From Chara braunii (lineage: Eukaryota; Streptophyta; Charophyceae; Charales; Characeae): 25,159 nucleotides of DNA. Both the position numbers and the translations under genes were made by a program. The DNA is taken from positions 2,000,496-2,025,654 of the forward strand of contig BFEA01000173.1 of assembly GCA_003427395.1 (NCBI GenBank), in the 5' to 3' direction. The stretch's first letter is position 1. The number at the start of each line of letters is the position of its first letter. A model generated the notes under the pieces. The model saw only the letters and a list, made by a program, of their open reading frames with translations, had not been told where the DNA came from and did no database searches. Shown one piece after another: positions 9,798 to 18,001 of the stretch.

Positions 9798-10506
9798 GTT
9801 CATTACAAGAGTGAGGGCTTCTACTCGAGGTTATTGGCCAGTTGATCGTCTTCCTGTTAGCGTTATCTACCGAGGATCATCGTCACTGGGAATAATCTTC
9901 ATCATCACTGTCTTCACCATCTTCAACGACATATGAGTAGGTATCTTTATCATCATCATCATTAGCAGCAATCAGCATCATCAATCATCGTCATTATCAG
10001 TTTTGTACAAAGGTAAGTTTCACTATTATTTTTTATGTCATCGTCATCATTTTCAGCATCGGCATGAGGTGCGTGAATAGGGGTAGATTTAGGGGTGTCT
10101 CTCTTTCCATTCTTACTCTACTCTCCTTCGCCATACCTTTTATCTTATCATCTCGACTTTTTCCTCCTTTCCCTCCTTTCTCTCCTTTCGTTCCTCTCTC
10201 CTGCACGGCGCACGCTGTTCTGGCTCGCTACGCTGCTTACTAGATCACTTTGCTGGTTTGCGGTGCTGCTTGCCGGATTCGCAGTGCAGTCGTGCTGGTC
10301 CAGCGGTACTACGTGTCGGCTTGCGGCGCTGTGAGCTGCCTCGTAGGGCTGCGTGCTAGCTTGCAGGGTCGTGCGCTGGCGTGTGCTGAGGGAGAAGTGG
10401 CAGGGTACGAAGGAGGGAGGGAGTAAGGGAGGGGGAAAGTTGGGGGCAAAGATCGGGGTACAGGGATGTCGAGAGAATAAAGATAGAAGGGGAGGGGAGA
10501 GGGGGG
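9798..10506. other. Non-coding: CAT/ATC trinucleotide runs and pyrimidine-rich sequence up to the gap
   Basis: Imperfect ATC/CAT repeats lie at about 9895-10055, a C/T-rich stretch at 10095-10200, and G/A-rich sequence at 10385-10506. A similar CATCATCATTAGCA run occurs at 24900-24990. No supported gene. Confidence 0.6.
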
Positions 10507-10690
10507 NNNNNNNNNNNNNNNNNNNNNNNNNNNNNNNNNNNNNNNNNNNNNNNNNNNNNNNNNNNNNNNNNNNNNNNNNNNNNNNNNNNNNNNNNNNNNN
10601 NNNNNNNNNNNNNNNNNNNNNNNNNNNNNNNNNNNNNNNNNNNNNNNNNNNNNNNNNNNNNNNNNNNNNNNNNNNNNNNNNNNNNNNNNN
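10507..10690. other. Assembly gap (184 N)
   Basis: Unknown bases. The left edge is purine-rich low-complexity DNA, the probable cause of the break. Confidence 0.99.
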
Positions 10691-11110
10691 CTTATTTCCT
10701 TTCTCTTGTTTCAACTTTTTTCTTGACTAAATTTATTACTTTAATTAATCATCTTCGACCACAAATATTCTCATAAGTAACAATGTAATTAAATATCTAT
10801 AATAAATTCCTAATTAATTTTCTGAATATTCCTGATTCTTCATAACTCTCAAGCTCTGGATCTTCGCTATTAATTATCTTGGAGGGTATTATTTAATACC
10901 TAATTTTCTTACTATTGGATTATTGACTTTCTCCAACTTATCTAGTATCAAATGCCATAATCTAACCTGGTCTTTTAAGTTTCACAACCAGTGTCAATTC
11001 TTCCACTTCATTATTTTCTCTATTTATAATAATTAGTTCTCCTCTCTGCGCCTCTATGTTTTTTCTGATGATTGGAGGATAATGATAGCAAGGGAGAGCT
11101 TCACTCTGCA
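10691..11110. other. AT-rich stretch without features
   Basis: Noticeably more AT-rich than the rest of the window. No frame, repeat or RNA gene is supported. Confidence 0.6.
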
Positions 11111-11140
11111 AGGGCGACACAAGGTGGGAAGTGTCGCCCT
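11111..11140. repeat. Perfect hairpin, 10 bp arms
   Basis: AGGGCGACAC and GTGTCGCCCT flank a 10-base loop. It stands at the start of a G-rich segment leading into repeat X. It is not followed by a T run, so a terminator is not suggested. Confidence 0.7.
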
Positions 11141-11341
11141 GGAGGGAGTGCGGGCAGAATTAGGGGTTTCCCTAGTCTGGGGTTGGGATGGGGATACTCG
11201 TCACAGCGGGGGCAGATTAGGGTAAAGGGTGGGTAGAGGCATACTTTGGGAGGGAACTGTATGCCTTGAAGGGATAGGGGATGGGATTGTGGGTCTGTCC
11301 CATCTGATTTTCTTCTGATTTCAAATGTCGGATTTATTACA

Positions 11342-11533
11342 GATGGTAGAATCATGTCTGATGTCTTACCAAGCATTGGTGTTTTGTGCTCTCGGTTTGT
11401 CGACGCCAGAACGACGCTGGCCGGCGCCAGGGTATAGCCATGTGACCTGCGGCAGCCGGAGCTTAAGGCCTGGTAGAGAGATCTGGGGATTAGTCGAGGA
11501 AGGAAGACAATCCAGTGGTGAACCAGGAGGTGC
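11342..11533 (+). repeat. Dispersed repeat X, copy 1 (left part, interrupted by element 2)
   Basis: It aligns with 24519-24705 (about 75-80% identical by eye). Shared blocks include GCCAGAACGACGCTGGCCGG, GTAGAGAGATCTGGG and CCAGTGGTGAAC. Element 2 inserted right after GGAGGTGC, and the interrupted sequence resumes at 24277. Its identity is unknown: no coding capacity is evident, although the minus strand of both copies keeps a short similar frame. Confidence 0.7.
11530..11533. repeat. Target site duplication, left copy (GTGC)
   Basis: GTGC immediately before the LTR start TGTGACG is repeated immediately after the LTR end CGTCACA at 24277-24280. Four bases is short enough to arise by chance, but it agrees with the TG...CA boundaries. 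Confidence 0.6.
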
Positions 11534-11980
11534 TGTGACGAACTAGCTTCTGTAACGCGCGACTTTCGGCACAAAGTGCTAAGCGGGGTCCCACGTCGAT
11601 TGGACGGGTTGATGGAAAATTGCATGTGTGTCCTTGCCTTTTTGTTGTTTCTTCATTCTCGCACGAGCCCCTGATGACAGTTGGGGACAATTCGGGAATA
11701 CCAGGGGAAAAGGGGGCAAAACTTGGTCGGATGCGGAGTGCGCACCGAGTGGGCGATTAATAAACATTGACGTCTCTTCTTTTCTTTCGTTTTCCTTTTT
11801 TTCTTTCGTTTTGTCGGACTCTTTCCTGTAACCGGAGTTGTTCTTCTTCCCAGATTTCTCGGTGCCCGAAATACGACTCGTTATCCTCGGAATTCCAAGA
11901 TACGTCGGAACTCCGCGAGCTCGTCATTCTTTCATCACTCACGTCTTGGGGGGGGGATAAGTTAATCAGGGAGATCACCG

Positions 11981-12034
11981 CTCGTAAGTGCGTAAGGGAG
12001 ATGCGAACGAGTCGCACTTACTCGCACTTACGCG
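11981..12034. repeat. LTR stem-loop, 5' LTR copy
   Basis: CTCGTAAGTGCGTAAG (11981-11996) can pair with CTTACTCGCACTTACGCG (12017-12034) around a 20-base loop, with a small bulge. The same structure lies at 23440-23495 in the other LTR. In the genomic RNA it would fall in the leader, about 800 bases after the TATA box. Confidence 0.6.
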
Positions 12035-12831
12035 CGATGGGTAACCTGATCCCGATTGACATCGACTCCTTCTTTAGTGAGGGGCTGGCTACGCGCATTA
12101 GTTTAGACGTGATCGGCGAGTCCGGGTGGTAGGGGCACGTGTGAGCCGCGCTCCGTCCGGATCGGACTTGCATGTGTCCCTATGGCACGTCGGATGGTGC
12201 GCTCCAGACTATCCGTAAGATACAACAAAGCCAACACACTCTATTGATCACGCCAGCGTGCAATCCCCATTTTCACTCATCATGTACGAGGGTTCGAAGG
12301 AAATGATCAAAAACGAAAGGCGAGTGTGCGCGAACCATCCATACATTATTTGCAAAAGAGGATTCCAGGGAAGGAAAGAAAAAGGAGAAATCATCGATGA
12401 AAAGAAGAACAAAACCAAATCGTACAACAGGATGAGCATATGGCCGCAAAGACAAGGGCGAATTGCCCGTAATTGACACCAAAACTTATATACATAGATA
12501 AAAAAGGGAACCAAAAAAAAAACGCAAATCCATATCCATCCTCAATCTCAACTCTCTCTCCTCTCTCTCTCTCTCTCTGATGCCGACTGTCCGTCGTCGC
12601 GCACCAACACACGAAGACGTCACCCCGCTTAGTGCTCCTGCACCCGTTAGGTTCGCTCCGCGCCCACAGTCCGTCGTGGCCCGCGTCAACCCCGCGCATT
12701 CGGCACCAGCTCATTGGGGCGCCCGACCTCACTTCACTCACCTCTTACTTCGCTCGTGTGCCGACCCTCTCGATCGCGCGACCCCGAGCTTCCAGCAACT
12801 GTTAAGAGAGCCAGTTAATCGCGCAGCCGGA

Positions 12832-12838
12832 ATTTATA
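12832..12838 (-). promoter_or_regulatory. TATA box of the 5' LTR, inverted
   Basis: ATTTATA on the plus strand is TATAAAT on the minus strand, followed on the plus strand by the GCATGCATGC motif reversed. It corresponds to 22637-22643 but faces leftward, away from gag. Confidence 0.65.
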
Positions 12839-13680
12839 GTGTGCATGCATGCGCGAAGAACACGGAATTACAAGGACGTAGATACATGGGGGAGAGGGAG
12901 TGCCTTCGTTTGCATGGTCGGGCCGCGGCGTGGGGGACGTACCCACTCCACGCATCGATCCTAACATGCAAACGCGGCTACCCAATGTAGGCAGTGGGGG
13001 GGAGAGGAAGAAACGATGCGGGAAGAAGAAGAAGCAAGAAACATAAAGATACAGTTACAAAAGTATGCGCCAAAAATTACAGTTGGAAAAAAAGGATTGA
13101 GGCGCCAATCAATCAAGGTTCCAGCGCAGCAGCAAGAAAGAGCGCACGAACATGCAGAGCAACGCCCCAGAAAAAACAGAAATTCCAAAATTCCTAAATT
13201 CCTAGCTAGCCTGCCGAAAAGGTCCGAAAAGAAAATCAAAATTCCGAAGACCGTGGTATTCCCCTGCCTCACAGAAACGATAGATTCTGCGCTAGGGAAT
13301 TCCATCTCGCCGTACGAAGCGACCCGCGGGGACCCGACTACCCAAACACGTACAACACGCAGTATTTCATAACTCCCGGCTTTGTCCTTGTCGCCACTAG
13401 TTTCCCGCCATACCACCTCCTCCTCCCCTATCATCAGCTTACAGTAGTCTTGTGGAATTCCATAGCACCTTATTGGCCCTCCACCCCGTGCCGAAGCTGC
13501 AGGCAGCGTGCGCATACCCGAACCCGCAGCCTCGGCACCTAGGCTTAGTTCCCACCAACCCANGCCACGTGGCGGGCTCCGCAGGTGTGAGCCCCAAAGA
13601 CCGCCCCGACAGGCTCCCCAGAACCGGCGATCGCGTCAGGATCGGACGGCCCCGCACAACCAACGTGCAAGCCCGCGCCT

Positions 13681-13804
13681 GTAAGTTTTCCCATTGCTCT
13701 ATTGCATCTATGCCCCTGAACCTTGCCACCAGAGATCTAAGTTCCGACCTGGGACTCCACCGCCACTTTCCAAAAATCCTTGGCACACCCCTTTTGCATT
13801 TCCA
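13681..13804 (+). other. Candidate leader intron in LTR
   Basis: CCT|GTAAGTTTT is a near-consensus 5' splice site, and TTTTGCATTTCCAG is a plausible 3' splice site 124 bases on. It is present identically in the 3' LTR (about 24096-24219). Element 1 keeps the acceptor (TTCACAGTTCCAG) but not GTAAGT. Speculative without transcripts. Confidence 0.25.
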
Positions 13805-13849
13805 GGCCCACACCCTACTCCGATCAGGAAGTCGCGCCGGGCGTGAGGT

Positions 13850-13862
13850 TGGTATCGGAGCC
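13850..13862 (+). promoter_or_regulatory. Primer binding site, initiator tRNA-Met type
   Basis: TGGTATCGGAGCC differs by one base from TGGTATCAGAGCC, the complement of the 3' end of plant initiator tRNA-Met used by most plant LTR elements. It begins directly after GCGTGAGGT, so the last 12 LTR bases present at 24265-24276 are missing between LTR and primer site. Confidence 0.8.
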
Positions 13863-14016
13863 CGACACGTGGCTAAGCGATAAGAGTCTGTAGACTCAAT
13901 ACTGGCTAAGGCGAGGCGATCTGGATCCACGTAGGCGTCCTCCAGCTGGTAATACACGTCGACGTAGTCCTGTAGCTACACGAAGCCGAACCTCCGCCAC
14001 AAGGCGAGCAGGCGCC
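13863..14016 (+). other. Leader between primer site and gag
   Basis: 154 bases with no long frame. It holds a small hairpin GAGTC-TGTA-GACTC near 13885, in the region where dimerisation or packaging signals of retroelements usually lie. Confidence 0.4.
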
Positions 14017-15117
14017 ATGGCTGTGGCCGCTGCGGCGTCCATCCCCAATCAATCACCTAACCAGCCTGCGCGAACCCCTGCGGCTCCACCAGATCTTTAT
14101 TTATTTGACCCAGTACATCATCTCGTCGGAGCATGGTTGGCCACGCTCCGAGCTCAGCGGTATACGAACGATGAAGCTCAGATTAACATCCCCGTGCGGA
14201 TGGGGGGAGATGCTCATCATTGGTATAGCACTTATGTATGGGTGGATCTTCCCACATTCGAGCAGGATTTCATGAACCACTTCGATTATGTTCACCCCGA
14301 ACAAGCACTCTATATGATCAAGGATCGAGTCCAGAAACCACCCGAATCCATTACCGAGTATCGGAACAGATTTCATCGAATGTTTGTAAAGACTGAGCAG
14401 GCGAGCAGAGACTTGTTCATTGATGGACTACGTAACAGAACGATTCGGGGGAAGCTACGTAAAAACTTCTCTCCCATTAATCACACGCTGCAACAAATTA
14501 CGGACGTTGCCGAAGAGATGGAGCAGAAATTCGCAGCTAGCTTCTTAGAAAATGAGGATTACGGTAAAAAAGGAGACTCGTCTGAACTTGTGAAAGCAAG
14601 GGCGAAACTGGCCGCACTACAAAACAAATTCGAAAACATGGGATTCGTAGCCGGACCCGTTACGTATGTAGAGCAGGTAACACCGAGGACCGCACCCCAT
14701 GGAGCGACCGTAGATCGGCAAATCCCGGTAATGGCGTCCCCAACCGTAACTCGGCCACCTCCACCGCCACCCACCATCGAGTCACCCGCAAAAACGAATG
14801 AGTCTACTGCTATCTTGGAGTTAACTAAAACATTGGTTAGTTTAATCCAAGAAAGCAAGAAGGAGCAGCGAGAACACAACGCCCGATTAGAAGCTATGAT
14901 GCGGAATGTGCGACCCATTGCGGTGCGAGCACCAATGCAAGGAGGCATGGCTGCTGCACAAGTGGCAGCGGGGCCAGCCGGGACAGCGACAAATGCCTGT
15001 TTTACATGTCATCAACCGGGACACTTGGCCCAGGGATGCCGCAGAATGGCGGCCTTCGTCGAGCGAAATGGAGACGGGAGGCCCTACCTTTGTTACAGGA
15101 GAAGTCGATGTCCTTGA
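14017..15117 (+). CDS. gag: Gag (capsid/nucleocapsid) of element 2, 366 aa
   Basis: Structural protein that forms the cytoplasmic virus-like particle and binds the genomic RNA. The ATG at 14017 has a good context (GCCATGG) and is the first in this frame after the primer site. Residues 1-35 are Ala/Pro-rich. Residues about 40-170 match the retrotransposon gag domain pattern: AWLATL, MGGDAHHWY, then a Phe-rich helix, ESITEYRNRFHRM and FIDGL. Residues about 240-255 hold a Pro run. Residues about 268-300 are a charged amphipathic helix. Residues 328-341 are a CCHC zinc knuckle, C-x2-C-x4-H-x4-C (CFTCHQPGHLAQGC). No internal stop. It ends at TGA 15115-15117. The pol frame (+1 relative to gag) is already open from 14906, so Pol could be reached by a +1 shift in the overlap, or one base has been lost. 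Confidence 0.9.
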   Translation: MAVAAAASIPNQSPNQPARTPAAPPDLYLFDPVHHLVGAWLATLRAQRYTNDEAQINIPVRMGGDAHHWYSTYVWVDLPTFEQDFMNHFDYVHPEQALYMIKDRVQKPPESITEYRNRFHRMFVKTEQASRDLFIDGLRNRTIRGKLRKNFSPINHTLQQITDVAEEMEQKFAASFLENEDYGKKGDSSELVKARAKLAALQNKFENMGFVAGPVTYVEQVTPRTAPHGATVDRQIPVMASPTVTRPPPPPPTIESPAKTNESTAILELTKTLVSLIQESKKEQREHNARLEAMMRNVRPIAVRAPMQGGMAAAQVAAGPAGTATNACFTCHQPGHLAQGCRRMAAFVERNGDGRPYLCYRRSRCP

Positions 15118-15118
15118 G

Positions 15119-18001
15119 GTCACGCGAGCACTGGATCATCGAATCCCTCTCCCAATAGGCCACCTACTCTCCATCTCGGAACAGGGTAACGAACGCATGA
15201 TGCAGCATTGCAAAGTGAACCGGAAGTAATTCGCTGTTGCCCGCGCAAAAGAACAAAAGGCGAAGGCGCAACCTTCGGAGAAAAAGGCGGACGTCGCCCC
15301 TGATCCCATCCGAGTCGGATTAATACAGAAAGATGACCACTTTCTTCGGATCAAGTCGATTCCGTGGAAGTCAGCCAAATGTGATATTGAAGTCTGGGGA
15401 ATGTCGTATAGTGCGATCATAGATTCGGGAGCAGTTGTTCTAGCGATATCACTCTGAGTAGTCGAGAGAGCGGGTAGGAATAATGATTTGATTATGCTAA
15501 CCGAGAAGGACCAGCTTGTATCGGCTGACGAAGAAAAGATCAAGACAGTAGGACGTATGACGAATGTCGCGTTCCGATTGGGAAAAGTGCATGCTTTCGG
15601 AGATGTTGTGGTGCTGGACGTGAATACGTATGACGTTCTGTTCGGGCTTCCTTTATTAGTGGCGCTGCGTGCTAATTTGGACTTCGAACGCCGATCCGTC
15701 ATTCTCCGGAATACTGGGGGAAAGCCATATGTAATACCCATGAGACTAACTCTTCGAACGACGGTTAAGGTAGTACCCCGAATTTCTCCGGGAACAATGG
15801 GAGCGCTCCGCATGGTCTCTTGGAATGCACTTATGGACGGAGGCCAACCATCGAACGACGCGTGGAGCGACGACGATGACGACCCAGTCGTTACGCGGTT
15901 ATTACGACAGCGGATTCACTTCCCGCTGCCTCGCACTATTGCGCGCACCATGCATCTAACCACACGAAATGCTCATATGTTGATCATGGGAGAACCCCTC
16001 GTATAGATTTTGAGGCTGGTTGATTCTTTGGAACCCCCTCGGACCCTGTACGAAGGCGTATCTCCCCTCCTCCTTCGGTATAGTGACAAGCGTTACTTTT
16101 GTGATCTCACAAGCTTACCTCGATCCCTGCTTCAGCCCGCAAAAGAAGTTCAGCTGTTGCGTTTGGGAGCCGAAGCAGGTTGTTTGGAACCCCCTCAGCA
16201 CATCGAGGCAAGATCCGATGAATTCGGGATAAAAATTTCGCCCAAAAACGTGCCCTGGCGAGACATCTGCGACGGGATAACCCCCGAAGGTCATACAGCG
16301 ATCAGGGAGGTGGAAGCACAGATGGTGGCCACTGTGTTTTCTTGGAGATCGGATCACTCTTTTATATCTGCACCGCCCGACACTACTCGGCGTATATACA
16401 CAAAGCAGGTTAACGTTCGGATTTTGGATCAGATGTATGAATTGCATGTGCCCCAGTATGTACCTGATGAGATCCATCGGTTGATCGCTGATATTTTAAT
16501 AGAATATCAAGGGGCGATTAGCGTGTCCGATGCCGATATTGGATTATCCGTGGTCGTTCAGCATGAGATTCAGACCGGGAATCATTCCCCGATCCACTGC
16601 AAGCCGTACCGATACTCGTTGACAGAGCGCAAGACGGTCTTGCAACGAATTAGGGAATTTGAGGCAAACGGATGGGTTGAGCCTGCCACCGGTCCCTGGT
16701 CGTTCCCAGTTGTGTTGGTTCCTAAAAAGAACGGGTCAGTCCGCATATGCATCGATTATCGAAAATTAAATGATATCACGATTAAAGATGTGTATCCCCT
16801 TCCCCGGATTGATGATCTACTTGATGTGATCGGGTGTGCTAACTACTTCAGCAAGTTCGACATTCGGCATGGGTTTCATCATATCTTGGTGAAAGAAGAA
16901 GATCGGCCCAAGACCGCCTTCGTTTTGTTTGAAGGCACGTGGCAGTGGGTTCGGTGCCCGATGGGAATCTGCAATGCGCCTGCCACGTTTCAGCCGGCGA
17001 TGAACGTGACTTTTTAGAATTTCGTCAATAAGACGCGGCTGACTCAAGGGATGATTAACTTTTGTGTCATTGTGTACATAGATGACATTCTGGTGAACTC
17101 GGACACGTTTCACGAACACACGCAGCACATCGGGTGGACGTTGGGTGCGTTGAGAGACGCAGGTTTCAAGATTGTGCTGGAGAAGAGCGAGTTTTCCCTC
17201 CCCGAAATCTTGTTCTTGGGGTATGTGGTAACACGTGGAGGCCTGCGGCCGGACTCTCGAAAAGTCGCGGCGGTCAAAGAGGCCCCGGTTCCGACCTCGC
17301 TGACGCAGGTTCGAGCCTTTTTGGGCCTGGCCTCGTATTACCGGCGGTTCATCAAGGGGTTCGCGGTTGTAGCAAGGCCTCTGACAAACCTGCTGCGAAA
17401 AGAACAGCCCCTTCATTGGGATGACGAGTGCGACCAAGCCTTCGGGGCCCTGAAGGATGCTCTCGTCACGGCCCCGATTCTGATCCGGCCGGACCCCTCT
17501 CGGCAGTTTATTCTCATCACTGACTGGCAGCCTGGGGTTATTTCGGCCATCCAGGCGCAGAAGGGAAACGATGGGAAGGAGCATGTCATTGAGTACGCTT
17601 CTCGGACGGTGCCAGACGAGCGATGAAACGATTTCGCACCACAAGGAGAATGTTATGCGGTAGTGTGGGGTATCCAACACTTCCATCCGTATTTGTACGG
17701 TCAAAAGTTTCTGCTTGTCACCGACCATGAACCTCTGTTGGCTCTGAAAACGCTAACCAACTACACGGGCATGATCGGACGGTGGGCGGTGCGGTTGCAA
17801 GAATATGAATTCGACATTGTTCATCGAAAAACAGAAAGAGACGGCAACGCTGACGGACTGACACGTTTGCACCGACCCGGTAAAGTACCAAAAGCGGAAG
17901 AGATCATACTGTGGAAGGACCCGAGCATCAACAACGGTCCAAAGTACAGAGAAGTTGCGGTTATTCCACGTGGCAAGAAGCCGGTGAAGGGCAATGGGTG
18001 A
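15119..18001 (+). pseudogene. pol: Pol part 1 of element 2: protease, reverse transcriptase, RNase H (five nonsense codons)
   Basis: One frame runs throughout, broken by TAA 15227-15229, TGA 15455-15457, TAG 16004-16006, TAG 17015-17017 and TGA 17624-17626, and closed by TGA 17999-18001. Protease: IIDSGA with the catalytic Asp at 15422-15424, and the later hydrophobic-Gly motif DVLFGLPLL near 15632. A long linker follows. Reverse transcriptase (about 16560-17230): KPYRYS, PWSFPVVLVPKKNG, RICIDYRKLN, FSKFDIRHGF (catalytic Asp 16859-16861), and YIDD at 17075-17086. Then FLGLASYYRRFIKGF connects to RNase H, with catalytic residues Asp 17522-17524, Glu 17648-17650 and Asp 17723-17725 (TDHEPLLAL). 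RT copies the RNA into DNA and RNase H removes the RNA strand. Sense codons between the stops remain well conserved, so decay is recent relative to element 1. Confidence 0.9.

Larger units (their letters stand above)
11823..13254 (-). other. 1.43 kb inverted segment within the 5' LTR
   Basis: This reads as the reverse complement of 22224-23655, with equal length (1,432 bases on each side by my coordinates) and about 96% similarity. The left junction follows CGGACTCTT and the right junction precedes GGTATTCCCC; only two or three bases of microhomology are seen. Element 1 LTR keeps the un-inverted order, so the change happened here. Confidence 0.85.
11534..13849 (+). repeat. 5' LTR of element 2, internally inverted
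   Basis: Positions 11534-11822 match 21848-22136 directly (about 14 differences in 289). Positions 11823-13254 match 22224-23655 as reverse complement. Positions 13255-13849 match 23674-24264 directly. Relative to the 3' LTR it lacks about 88 bases at one inversion junction, about 15 at the other, and the last 12 bases (through CGTCACA) before the primer site; together these account for its shorter length (2,316 versus 2,429). ORF D is split: its 5' part lies reversed near 11826-11930 and its 3' part (13255-13515) also has a one-base deletion in an A run. Confidence 0.85.

Noticed and set aside
10148-10730. Long frames crossing the N gap on both strands
   Set aside because: They are open only because the gap translates as X; the flanks are low-complexity.
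11101-11625. 174-codon minus-strand frame over repeat X and the LTR start
   Set aside because: It crosses an insertion boundary, so it cannot be an ancestral gene; only a short part is shared with the other X copy.
12961-13957. Minus-strand frames opposite ORF D and the LTR end (also 23646-24345)
   Set aside because: They are mirror frames of LTR sequence, identical because the LTRs are identical there; the plus-strand ORF D has cross-copy protein conservation and these do not.
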